From NCBI GenBank assembly GCA_037833965.1, contig AP031355.1, positions 24,205,501-24,269,500 of the forward strand: a stretch of 64,000 bases of DNA. The letters run 5' to 3'. The position numbers and the translations under genes were made by a program. Positions 19,987-29,755 of this stretch are shown here, piece after piece (position 1 is the stretch's first letter; every line of letters starts with the position of its first letter). The notes beneath the pieces are model-generated. The model ran no database searches. It was not told the DNA's origin and saw only the letters and a list, made by a program, of their open reading frames with translations. This stretch comes from Marchantia polymorpha subsp. ruderalis. Taxonomy: Eukaryota > Streptophyta > Marchantiopsida > Marchantiales > Marchantiaceae.

Positions 19987-20642
19987 CCTCAATCTAGAAG
20001 GCGGAATGTTTAGGATTCGATTTTTAGCTCGAGAGAAAGTATCCATGAGGGATCACTTGGTGTTAACATTGGGGAATGAAAGAGCGGAGAGTGTGCTTGA
20101 GAGCGAAATTCCATTTGTTTATCCCATAGTCTCATATGATAGCCTAGAAGTGATTTTGTATGTTTTGTTCACGTAAACATGTCTTTTTGAGAGAAAAGTG
20201 ATCTTAGACACCGAAAAGTATTTTTGAAGGTATTCTTCAAAGTTTTTATTGATTTTAGAGTGAAAGATAGAGAAAATTTACGTTTTTGTTTCAGGTCCAG
20301 ATCATGTGTTAACAGAAAGATATGAGAGTTAGAAGTTGAGTGGGTTTTCACGGGTATCAAAAGTCTGCTCTCTGGAAAGTTTGTACAGAGTTGATTACTT
20401 TTTCTGTATTTCAATTTAGGCTTTGAAACTTCGTACGAGTGTGTATTGGAAGATAAGCTACGTTTGAGTCAAAATTTCACTGAGAGATCACGTCTAGAGA
20501 CGAAGTTATGTTGATTTGAAGTTGAGGGGGTACAAAAGCAAGATAACAAAGCAAAAGTTTTTGATTTCTTTATTCACAGTTTTCGTCAAGTAGATAGCGT
20601 TTCTGGGAGAGGTCTTTTGAGTGGTTTCTACCTTATGGGAAA

Positions 20643-21086
20643 ATGAGTGAACAAGAAGGTTGGAAGGTTAGGTTATCCAAAGTACCTCAAGGCTTGGATG
20701 TTATAGTGTCTTTAGACTCCAATACAAGAGAATTCAAGGTGGAGTTTGAAGAAAGAGTAGTGAGTCAATCTCCAAGAGTCAAACGTGAAACTTGTTTTTA
20801 TTGTGGAGAGGAGGGCCATAAGGTTGTCAATTGTTCCCTGCGGAACAAAGATAGAAGATTGAGGAGCAAGAGGAACTTGGGAGATTTGAAACTTCACTTG
20901 GGACCATCATCGCCACATGAATCCCAAAGCGCCACCTTCTGTGACAATTGCGGAGTGATTGGGCTACCAGCGGGACACGAATGCAGCGGAGTGAAGGCAC
21001 TTCTGGAATCACTTGTGGAAGGGTTTGACGGCAAGCTAAGTGCTGAAACAGAGAAAGTGACCTCAGCGGGTTCAAGCTCCAACTGA
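20643..21086 (+). CDS. Zinc-knuckle ORF upstream of gag in element B
   Basis: This is a 147-codon ORF from an ATG. The first 50 residues look like a small beta-rich domain, followed by a canonical CCHC knuckle (CFYCGEEGHKVVNC, about residue 55) and a second Cys/His cluster (CDNCGVIGLPAGHEC, about residue 98). It is separate from and upstream of the gag-pol ORF, which has its own knuckle. After the TGA the reading could continue in another frame for about 50 acidic codons to 21269, so a small indel may have shortened it. Its role is unknown; nucleic-acid binding is inferred from the knuckle. Confidence 0.55.
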   Translation: MSEQEGWKVRLSKVPQGLDVIVSLDSNTREFKVEFEERVVSQSPRVKRETCFYCGEEGHKVVNCSLRNKDRRLRSKRNLGDLKLHLGPSSPHESQSATFCDNCGVIGLPAGHECSGVKALLESLVEGFDGKLSAETEKVTSAGSSSN

Positions 21087-21282
21087 AGATGGAGATCATC
21101 ATTCGAATGATGGAGAAGATGATGATGAGGGTAAGACTCATCGTATGCCTAGGAGAGGAGAGAGCTTTGGCTATCTTGGAACAACCAATTCCTTTTGTGT
21201 TTCCTTTGATGAATTACTCAAGGATGGAGTTAGTGTTGTTAATATTGTATTAGGAAGCCCCATATAAATTTCCAATAGAAAG

Positions 21283-21377
<95 letters not shown>
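21283..21377 (+). repeat. 95-nt uninterrupted A tract inside element B
   Basis: A pure run of A ends ten bases before the ATG of gag-pol. It is not at an LTR edge. It may be a real internal tract, a captured poly(A) tail, or an assembly artefact. Confidence 0.9.
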
Positions 21378-21379
<2 letters not shown>

Positions 21380-21386
21380 GTTGGAA

Positions 21387-24300
21387 ATGGGGAAGCTTCC
21401 GGTATTTTATGGGAGGGAGAATGAGGATGTAGAAGCTTTTGTTAGGGACTTCAAGAGGGCTTGCATAGGAAACAATGAGAGGAAGAAAGACGAGTGGGCT
21501 ATGCTTTTGCCGGATTTCTTGGAGGATTCTGCTCTCAAGTGGTACAAGGAGTACAAGAGGGAGCATTCGGAGGACGACACGTGGGAGACATTAACGGAGA
21601 ACCTGATCGAAAACTTTCTTCCCAGTGAAAGTTATGAAAAGTTGATGTGTGAGGTCACCTTCTTGAAACAAGGAGAGAACGAGAAGGTGAGGACCTATGT
21701 GGAGAGAACCGAGAAGTTGGAATCTAGATTCCACGTGGTGTTGAGGAAGGGCGGAGACGAAGTGGATGCTACAATGGTGGGGATAAGGGCGATGCTCATG
21801 AAGAACTTCGTTGGAGGTTTGAGACCAGAGATTCGAAGTAAGGTGAGATACGAGAAGCCCTCTTCTAAGGCTGAAGCCATTCGAATTGCTATTAGAATGG
21901 AGGAGAGCTTAGAAGATGATGATTCTAGCTTGGTGGCTAGAGAAGTAGCTCCACCGGTTGTAGGAAGGTCTATTGTTTCAAACACTTCTACTTCATCCAC
22001 GATAGCGAATCCTAGTGTGGATTTTCAAAATGAGTTGAAATCTATCACGGAGACTCTAGCAGATCTCAAGATCAATGTAGTACAGTTGTGGGAGAAGAGG
22101 AATCAGAACGTAGTAGGAGGCTCTAGGGGGTATGGAAATTATCCTCCAAGAGGAAATCCACCTTCAGGAAACTTTGCGGTTTCTTGCTTTTCTTGTGGAG
22201 GTCCTCATTTTCAGAGGAATTGTCCTAACCCTCGACAACATGATGGAGTTCGGCACAACAACAATGCACCGGCCACGCAACAAGCCAAGGATAAGGGAGT
22301 AGCATCCATTGATGTATTCCCTCATCAATGCACTTTTGAGAAAGGGGAGAGCTCAAAATCGAAAGTGGATATCCTTGCTCATGAGAAGAAGCGGGCCCGA
22401 TTTGCGGACGAGTCGATTTTCATGGAGGACACGCCAAGTCGAAGTACACGGTCAAGTGGAGTGAGTCAACCAAGAGTACCAAGGAAGAAGTTGGGCATGG
22501 ATGACTTTTCCATTTCATCTTCTCAAGCTAAGTATGACGTGGTGGAGGATGTAGGAAATCAGAAGGCCAATATAACAGTTGGTCAGCTGATTGCCTTGAA
22601 TCCAGCCATTCGGAAGGAGTTAAGAGGAGGTCTTATCTCCACAAGGACCAAGAAGCGGAAATCTAAGGGGAAGGCTCACATGACCAATGTGGGAGTTGGG
22701 GTGGTGGATGCGGCTGCTTCGGAGGTATGTACACATGCTTCAAAGATCGAAGTGAGGATCAATGGACATGATGTATCAGATGTGTTGGTTGATGGTGGAT
22801 CGGCTGTGAATGCCATGTCTGAGAGGTTGATGCAGAAGTTGGGTATGCAACCTTCTAGACCTTCTAGCATAATTGTTGGTATGGCCAACAAACAGAAGGT
22901 AAGACCACTGGGGGTGGTAGACAAAGTTGTGGTTAGTGTGAGGGGAGTGCAAACTTTGCTTTCCTTCCAAATTCTCAAGGAAGCTAGCTACGACTTGCTG
23001 TTGGGACGTCCTTGGTTGAGGGCGGTAAGGACTACGGACCGATGGCACAAGGGCTATTTGAGGATAGGCCCAAAGAACCATCGAGTTAAGGTTCCTTTGA
23101 CGAGAGGAGGGGAATCCACCACTGACTCAGATAGACCAACTGACGAGTATTGGGAATCTGAGAGTGAAGAGAGTGGTAGCTTTTCAGAAGTTGACACAGA
23201 CATCTCAACTTCTGATCAAGAAACATCATCGGAGTACTCTTCTGATGATAATGTTCAAGTACAAGTCATTGCTGCCATGGAGTTGTTGCCTAGGCCTGGA
23301 GTGAAGAAAGATCCTGACAAAGTGGAGATGAGCGAAGAGGAGGTGTGTCGACGACTGTCCACTCTCAGGTTTGGTCCCAAGGTTACCAAGGAGGAAAAGG
23401 CAAAGTTTCTGGATATATTTCGCAAATATATTCATGTTTTTGCCTTTAGTTACAAGGATCTTAAGCATGTGACGTTGGAGACTCATCGCATCGAGTTGGA
23501 GGAGAAAGCTCGTCCTATTCGGCAAAAGCAACGCCGAATAAATCCACCTACGGCTCTTGTGGTGAAGGAGGAGATCGACAAGCTCAAGGAGGCTGGCTTC
23601 ATCTACGAGGTAGAAAATTCTGAATGGGTGTCTCCAATTGTGATAGTGAAGAAGAAGAATGGTAAGCTACGAGTGTGCGTAGATTACAAAAAGTTGAATG
23701 CTGTCACAAAGAAAGACTACTATCCCTTGCCTTTCATAGATGAGATTCTAGAGGAGGTTGCTGGCCATGAGTGGTATAGTTTTGGAGATGGTTATAGTGG
23801 CTATAACCAAATCCAAATTGCCTTAGAAGACCAACTCAAAACAACTTTTACTACTCCATGGGGAACCTTCGCTTTTAGAGTGATGCCGTTTGGTCTATGT
23901 AATGCTCCTGCCACTTTTCAAAGGTTCATGAATAGAGTGTTTGAACCTTTCATTGGAAAGTTTGTAAGGGATTTCATAGATGATTTTTGTGTTTACGGGA
24001 GGAAAGCGGATCATTTTGATCATTTGATCAAAATACTTCAACGGCTGGAGGAAGCTAAGGCTTCACTCAATCCAGAAAAATGCATTTTTGGATGTGAGGA
24101 AGGCCTATTGTTGGGGCATATCATCTCCAAGAATGGTATAGCGGTGGACCCAGAGAAGGTGACACGGATCATGGAGTTACCTTTTCCGGCGACTTTAACC
24201 AAGTTGAGGCAATTCCTTGGTATGGTGGGGTACTATCGACGGTTCATCTTGTCCTTCTCCAACAAAGCTCATGCCTTGACAAATTACATGAAGAAGGGAG

Positions 24301-26153
24301 TGGAGTACGAACTCATTTTCAAGGATGAAGCTGCAAAGACGGCGTTCGAAGTTCTCAAGAAGGCGTTGGTGACGGCTCCAATTTTGGCGAAACCGGATTG
24401 GGGTAAACCTTTCATTCTCTACACAGATGCATCAAATATTGCTGTAGGATGCACCTTGAGTCAATTAGATGATGAAAAGCATGATCATCCAATTGCCTAT
24501 GCTAGTAGACAAATGGTTCAAGCGGAGAAGAATTACTCAGTGACAGAGAGAGAGGCCTTAGCTGTAATCTTCTCACTTAAGAAGTTTCGACATTATTTGT
24601 TGGGTGGGAGATTCACTATAGTGACTGATCATAAGGCTTTGAAATACATTTTCAACAAGCCTAATGCTGAAGGGAGGATAGCTAGATGGAAGCTACTACT
24701 AGCAGAGTTTGATTATACCATTGAGGATAGACCTGGAAAGAAGCATGCTAATGCGGATTTGATGTCGAGAGCATATGATGATGGAGGAGATCAGTCAGTA
24801 GATGACACCTTTCCGGATGAGGACTTGCTAGTCATGGACACGGTGACAACAGTACCGGAGGAGTACAAGGAAATTTGGGATTTCATCTCTAGAGGAGAGT
24901 TTCCTCAAGGAATGCATCAAAGGGAGAAAAATGCATTAGTGAAGAGATGTCAACCTTATATGATCATGGAGAAGGTACTTTTTCATCAAGGAGCTGACGG
25001 ACTTCTACGAAGGGCGGTTGGGAGAGGAGAGGCACTACAACTCATGAAGGAGTTTCATGATGGTGCAGTATGTGGAGGACATTTTGCGGGGAAGGTAACT
25101 GCCTTCAAAATTCTTGATGCTGGTTATCATTGGAAGGGTATTTTTAAGGATTGTGTGGAATATTGCAAAAGTTGTGATGTGTGTCAAGCTTTTGCTAAAA
25201 AGTCCATGAAAACCCCTCCTATGATTTCTGTACCAGTGTTAGGTCCTTTTGAAAAGTGGGGAATAGATTTTGTAGGTCCTTTGAATCTTACTCCTCGAGG
25301 GAATAAGTTCATTGTGATAGCTACAGATTATCTTACGAAGTGGGTAGAGGCAAGACCACTTAAATCTACTAATGAGAAGGAGGTTGGTAGATTTTTATAT
25401 GAGAGAATCATTACTCGATTTGGTTGTCCATTGGAGTTAGTATCAGATAGAGGAGGAGAATTTGTGGGAAGTATGATTCAAGCCATGTTGGAGCACTTTT
25501 CCATCAAGGCTCGAGTAACCACTTCCTACAAACCTAACGCTAACGGGTTGGCGGAGCGGACCAACTACACTTTGTGTATGATGTTGGCCAAGGATGCAGA
25601 CATGGACGGGAGTAAACACAATTGGGACAAGAGGCTCCATGCTATCTTATGGGAGTATCGCACAACATGGAAGACATCTACCGGATACTCACCTTTTCGG
25701 ATGGTGTATGGAGTTGAGTCAAAACTTCCCATACAGTTTGACTTGACAACATTCACAACAATCCAGCAAAGGTTGAAGAAATCAAATGGAGCAGAAGCCA
25801 TCAAGTCTCGCCAACAACAATTGATGGAGTTGGAGGAAGCTCGAGCATTAGCCATGGTACGAGTGGAGCGGGCTCAACAGTTGCAGAAGAAGTATCACGA
25901 CAAACGAAGTGGAAACCAGAACTTGAAGCCGTTCAAGGAAGGTGATTGGGTGATGCTCTTTGATGCAATTAGATACAAGAGAGCTAGGAAAAAGTTTCTT
26001 CCTAAGTATTTTGGACCTTTCATAGTTGAGAAGGTGTGGGGAAATTTCACTTATGACATCAAGGAGTTAGGAGGACGTCACTTCGATCGAGTCAACCACG
26101 ACAAGTTGAAGTTATTCCATCGAAGATCAGATTCTTTCACTCCGAGGGCGTAG
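21387..26153 (+). CDS. gag-pol: Gag-Pol polyprotein of element B
   Basis: A single 1,588-codon frame starts at the first ATG after the A tract (21387). Order: capsid-like gag (residues 1-190, with SALKWYKEY), a short zinc knuckle (CFSCGGPHFQRNC, one residue shorter than usual), protease with DGGSAVNAM in place of the usual DT/SG, reverse transcriptase (DGYSGYNQI, PFGLCNAPATFQ, FIDDF), RNase H (YTDASNIAVGCTLSQ, TEREAL, VTDHKAL), and integrase (HHCC ending CDVCQ; WGIDFVGP; VSDRGGEF; NANGLAER). No chromodomain follows. No stop or frameshift separates gag from pol, unlike A and D. All catalytic residues of RT, RNase H and integrase are present; whether the protease DGG is active needs testing. 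Confidence 0.95.
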   Translation: MGKLPVFYGRENEDVEAFVRDFKRACIGNNERKKDEWAMLLPDFLEDSALKWYKEYKREHSEDDTWETLTENLIENFLPSESYEKLMCEVTFLKQGENEKVRTYVERTEKLESRFHVVLRKGGDEVDATMVGIRAMLMKNFVGGLRPEIRSKVRYEKPSSKAEAIRIAIRMEESLEDDDSSLVAREVAPPVVGRSIVSNTSTSSTIANPSVDFQNELKSITETLADLKINVVQLWEKRNQNVVGGSRGYGNYPPRGNPPSGNFAVSCFSCGGPHFQRNCPNPRQHDGVRHNNNAPATQQAKDKGVASIDVFPHQCTFEKGESSKSKVDILAHEKKRARFADESIFMEDTPSRSTRSSGVSQPRVPRKKLGMDDFSISSSQAKYDVVEDVGNQKANITVGQLIALNPAIRKELRGGLISTRTKKRKSKGKAHMTNVGVGVVDAAASEVCTHASKIEVRINGHDVSDVLVDGGSAVNAMSERLMQKLGMQPSRPSSIIVGMANKQKVRPLGVVDKVVVSVRGVQTLLSFQILKEASYDLLLGRPWLRAVRTTDRWHKGYLRIGPKNHRVKVPLTRGGESTTDSDRPTDEYWESESEESGSFSEVDTDISTSDQETSSEYSSDDNVQVQVIAAMELLPRPGVKKDPDKVEMSEEEVCRRLSTLRFGPKVTKEEKAKFLDIFRKYIHVFAFSYKDLKHVTLETHRIELEEKARPIRQKQRRINPPTALVVKEEIDKLKEAGFIYEVENSEWVSPIVIVKKKNGKLRVCVDYKKLNAVTKKDYYPLPFIDEILEEVAGHEWYSFGDGYSGYNQIQIALEDQLKTTFTTPWGTFAFRVMPFGLCNAPATFQRFMNRVFEPFIGKFVRDFIDDFCVYGRKADHFDHLIKILQRLEEAKASLNPEKCIFGCEEGLLLGHIISKNGIAVDPEKVTRIMELPFPATLTKLRQFLGMVGYYRRFILSFSNKAHALTNYMKKGVEYELIFKDEAAKTAFEVLKKALVTAPILAKPDWGKPFILYTDASNIAVGCTLSQLDDEKHDHPIAYASRQMVQAEKNYSVTEREALAVIFSLKKFRHYLLGGRFTIVTDHKALKYIFNKPNAEGRIARWKLLLAEFDYTIEDRPGKKHANADLMSRAYDDGGDQSVDDTFPDEDLLVMDTVTTVPEEYKEIWDFISRGEFPQGMHQREKNALVKRCQPYMIMEKVLFHQGADGLLRRAVGRGEALQLMKEFHDGAVCGGHFAGKVTAFKILDAGYHWKGIFKDCVEYCKSCDVCQAFAKKSMKTPPMISVPVLGPFEKWGIDFVGPLNLTPRGNKFIVIATDYLTKWVEARPLKSTNEKEVGRFLYERIITRFGCPLELVSDRGGEFVGSMIQAMLEHFSIKARVTTSYKPNANGLAERTNYTLCMMLAKDADMDGSKHNWDKRLHAILWEYRTTWKTSTGYSPFRMVYGVESKLPIQFDLTTFTTIQQRLKKSNGAEAIKSRQQQLMELEEARALAMVRVERAQQLQKKYHDKRSGNQNLKPFKEGDWVMLFDAIRYKRARKKFLPKYFGPFIVEKVWGNFTYDIKELGGRHFDRVNHDKLKLFHRRSDSFTPRA

Positions 26154-26161
26154 TGAAATCT

Positions 26162-26176
26162 TGGTCCGGGGGTAAA
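26162..26176 (+). other. Polypurine-like tract of element B
   Basis: TGGTCCGGGGGTAAA immediately precedes the 3' LTR start. It is a short, C-containing purine-rich tract in the expected place. Confidence 0.55.
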
Positions 26177-27034
26177 TGTAAGACCGGGTGTTGCACATAT
26201 GTACTAAGTCTTAGAAGTGGTCAAGGGAATAAGGATGATTAGCCAAGGCATAGCTAAGACTAGCTAGTTATGACTAAACTAGTTAGTTATAACTAAGTTT
26301 ATCTAGTCATGACTAAGTTTAGCTACAATGTCTATAGTTGGCGGAGTAATTAGCGGAGTTCTAGAAGAATGGAGTGAGCACTTCTATTTTGTCTTTTACA
26401 AGGAGTGAGCACTTCTATTTTGTCTTATACAAAAGTTCTAGATTCCAAGGGATTAGATATTTGACTAGAAGCTTGGATTTGATTGGTTTGACTAAATGTA
26501 TGAAAGATGATTGGCTAGACTAAGTCTAATGTTGACTTAGTGGCTAGGAAGCTTGTAGAAGTTTAAAAGCTTCCAATGGCATGTCGCCACCTCAACCTTG
26601 GATTCCGGAAGCTTCTAGAAGGTTTAGGTAGGCCAATGGCATGTTGCCACGTAGAGAAGGTTAGTCAAACTTACCTAGGTAAAAGTAAGTTAGGAGAAAT
26701 TACCACATGTTACTATGGTAACTTCTCAAGTAGTATAAATAGAGAGGTAGAGTAGCACCTCTCAAGCAAGTTTGGAGAGTCATGTGTGAGGACTTGTTTC
26801 AGTAATGAAGGAGTGAAGTTTTTGAGTATCTTGGAGTATCGACGTGTGTTTGCATTTATGTGAAGAGGGTGATGTGAGGAGAGTTGTGTGTGAGTTGGAG
26901 TGATACATGAGAGTTTGTAAGAGAAGGTGTTTGGGACATGAGTGAGAGTATGAATCTTAGTCTTCTAGAACCATGATGCGCTACCACAAAGCCATCAGAG
27001 GTAAACCTGAGTGAGAGTCAGCCCGGAGGTTGCA
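26177..27034 (+). repeat. 3' LTR of element B
   Basis: It is 858 bp and, as read by eye, identical to 19108-19965, including the heat-shock-type element at 26603-26620 and the TATA box at 26734-26742. Confidence 0.95.
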
Positions 27035-28015
27035 GCGCGCCACAGTTCCAGGGAGTCGCCAAGGGATTCGGTGGCGACTGAGATCCTCGAGACTGAGGAT
27101 GAGACGAGCTCGGAAGAGCAAGAAGAGGATTCGGTGCAGAAAACGCCAACAGGGGTGCTGTGCGAACAGATAGTTCCACTCCTGCGATATCTGGATCGCA
27201 AGACATCCAAATACGCAAGTGCCTTAAAACCGCAGTCTTATGTGGAGACAATCAGGCGAAGGACGAGGAGCAAGGTGGCAAGGTGGGCCTCTAGGTGCGG
27301 AGTATATGTGGATAGGAACACCGCCCTCCGACAACACCTGGCGGTCACCCAGAAGCTATACCAAGCCTTGCAGCAGCAGAAGGAGGATGCGGCGACGAAG
27401 AGTCAGGCGGATGCCGAACTAATACGGGCAAAGATCGAGTCGGAATTGCAGGAGGAGCGGAGACAGAACAAAGTCCTAGCAGCCGAGCTTGCGCGCCAGA
27501 CGCGCGCCTTAGAAGAAAGTCAAAGAGCCCGCAAGGAGGATGAGGAGTTGTTGTGCAACTTGCAATCCGAGTGCTCGGAATTGAGGGCACAACGTGCGGG
27601 ATTGGAAATGCAGCTGGCAGAGGTGGAGAGCAGCTGCAGGGCACGAGGAGAGTTGGCGGCACGGGTGACTCGTTGTCTAAAAGGATACACCCATTGGGAG
27701 GTGGCAGCTCAAGAGAGGGTTACACTCCGGGAGTTCGAGCTTCGGGCGGCGGCCTTGACGGAAGGTGACAGTCGGAGTCGGCGGCGAGTGGCGAGAAAAT
27801 TAGAAACTTTCTTGTCGGGTGCGCGCGACACTATGGCGCACTTGCAGTCGGAAGTCACTGCAGCGCTCCGACGCCTGGGGTTACGCAGCCGGTCGGAAGA
27901 CTGGCAAGGTAGAGACAGTAAGCGGAGCAGTCCGGCGCGCAGGAGGCGCAGCACCGGATCTGCTGAGTGCAGTAGAGTAGTTTGGTTTCGCGCAGATGCT
28001 GCGAGTGGTAGATAG
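27035..28015 (+). pseudogene. LTR C ORF, right fragment: coiled-coil part
   Basis: Removing B together with one GCGC joins this piece in frame to the left fragment, so B split an open reading frame. It encodes RHSSRESPRDSVATEILE, an acidic run, VPLLRYLDRK, an RRRTR motif, a long coiled coil, LREFELRAA, LRRLGLRSRSEDWQG and a basic tail. These motifs are shared with the A-type protein despite many substitutions. The middle of the coil is slightly different (KVARWASRCGVYVDR), possibly an indel. It ends in TAG at 28013-28015. Confidence 0.78.
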
Positions 28016-28975
28016 GATAGCGTAGTGCTAGTTAGGATCTTTTGAGAGTATAAAGTAGATCAAGGCGTTTTGCCTTGGGTCTCTTCCAGTTTCGGAAGTG
28101 CAGATCAGGAACTCACTTTCTTGGCGTGTTTGTGCATTTTTGGTCCTGGCACCACGTAGAGAAGCTGCAGCATAGCGAAGTTACTGTATGTTGTAGTTGA
28201 AGGCCTTCGGCTGAATGTTCAGAGCTCGCACCCGGTTAGAGACTTGAGTAGTGCGGATCTGCACCTGCGGGTGATTTCTGATGCTCAGAGCCGGCTGCGA
28301 GTTAGATACTTGAACAGTTCCCCCTTACTCCTTCGAGTGACATATCCTGATTGTACTCCTACGGGAAGTTTCCCCTGAATGCCAATGTGAAGTTTCATTA
28401 CTTCGTGTAAACCTTGGTTTGTAATTCAGGTGGTGTGTGTGTTACTGGATCGTGTTTTCAGTAAGTTCTCAGTCGGGTCTGCACTCCCTGCGTTTTGTGT
28501 GACAGTCGAGGGTGACGTCCACGGCGTACGTAGAGGCTTCGTTCCGAAGTGAGAAGTCCAGTCCGGGTACCCCCGCTAGTTCCTGGCGGAAGGGCAGTAA
28601 AAGCCGGGGTGGGAGGCACTTCCTGCAGAACCTCTGAGTGAACTTGCGAGACACTTTCCTCCTGAAATCCGAAGCGGAGGTCCTGACCGACCTCCGAGTT
28701 GTGCTTTTTGCCAGTTTCAGGTGTGTGTGTGTGTGTGTGTTGAGTGACCACGCTGTACCGTGCATCCTCCGAGCATCCTCCGAGTTGAGATCCTCCTCCG
28801 AGTCGAGCCTCCGAGTCGAGCACTGCAGTATTTCTGGGAGTGACAGTCGCCTAGAATTCAAACTCTACAAAAGTCTGTTAAATGTGACACTTTTACTCTG
28901 TGTGTTGCCTCTGTCCCTGTGGGTTCGATCTTTTTACCACCATACTGCAGTTTTAGCCTTTGGTGGGTTATTACA
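28016..28975 (+). repeat. LTR C, TATA box and R-U5 end
   Basis: TATAAAG lies at 28049-28055, followed by the CAAGGC/GCCTTG hairpin, hairpin-rich leader sequence, a (GT) tract near 28720 and clustered CTCCGAG repeats. The LTR ends TTACA at 28975. No primer site follows: the next base is internal sequence of LTR F. C is therefore either a solo LTR or a 3' LTR whose left part is outside the window. Confidence 0.82.
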
Positions 28976-29755
28976 CCCCTACACCTTCGAGTGTTTGTTC
29001 ATGATTGTACTCCTTCGGGATTTTTCCCCTGAATGCCAAAGTGAAGTTTTGCTACTTCGTGTAAGCCTTGGTTGTAAATTCAAGTTACGCTGCAGCAGGT
29101 GCCTTAAGGGTAACCCCTGTAGTATTTCTGGGAATGACAAGTGCCTAAGAATTCAAACTCTTCAATAGACTGTTGTGGTGTGTTCCTGGAATGTTTCTTA
29201 GTGAGTCCTTCCGTGCGGACCTGTGTTCTCTGCGCGTTTTGTGAGTTGAGAGTGTTGTTCACCGCGTATGAGTGACTTCGATCCAAAGTAGGCAGTCCAA
29301 ACCGGGTTCCCTACGCTAGCAGAAAACTAGTGGAAGGGTTGTAAAAGCCGGAGTTGGGAGTCACTACCCGCAGCTTCGCCGAGTGCACTCGCGAGAGACT
29401 TTCCCCCTGAAATCTTGAGTAGAGGTCCTAACGGATCTCTGGGTTGTGTTTCTGTAGTTTCAGGTGTGTGTGTGTGTGTGTGTTACGCTACACTTTGCGA
29501 CCTCCGAGTGCGCTCCGAGTGGACACTTGCAGTATTTCTGGGAGTGACAGTCGCGAGAATTTAGCGACTGTCACTCCCAGTTTCTCGGTGTCACACTTAA
29601 CAGATTATTGAGGAGTTTGAATTCTCTTTTAATTCTCTTAAACTCCTCAATAGTCTGTTAAATGTGACACTTTGTACCCTGTGTGTTCCTCTGTCCCTGT
29701 GGGTTCGACCTTTCTACCACTATATTGTAGTTTTAGCCTTTAGTGGGTTATTACG
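28976..29755 (+). repeat. LTR F, right fragment (A-type R-U5)
   Basis: The sequence matches A's leader from about position 2178 to the LTR end. The last base is G instead of A (TTACG). A local inverted duplication at about 29537-29665 is unique to this copy. F received C at its left edge and is itself inserted in the ORF of LTR G. Confidence 0.8.

Larger units (their letters stand above)
19108..27034 (+). mobile_element. Element B: complete young Ty3-type LTR retrotransposon
   Basis: Two LTRs of 858 bp each (19108-19965 and 26177-27034) look identical by eye over their whole length. They are flanked by GCGC on both sides (19104-19107 and 27035-27038). The internal region has a primer site, a zinc-knuckle ORF, a 95-nt A tract, a single intact gag-pol ORF and a purine-rich tract. 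Identical LTRs and an intact polyprotein mean a very recent insertion. It is not closely related to A/D: the LTRs share no sequence, and the protease and RT differ. Confidence 0.95.

Noticed and set aside
20169-20414. Open frames in the leader of element B (19961-20176 plus, 20169-20414 minus)
   Set aside because: They are short, start without a convincing ATG or motif, and overlap the primer site or leader. A spliced upstream exon cannot be excluded, but nothing supports it.
21171-21566. Minus-strand frame with a long polyphenylalanine run
   Set aside because: It is the A tract read on the opposite strand.
28458-28861. Minus-strand frames over the leader of LTR C
   Set aside because: They cover the (GT) tract and leader hairpins shared by all LTRs, are not conserved in other copies, and have no protein-like composition.
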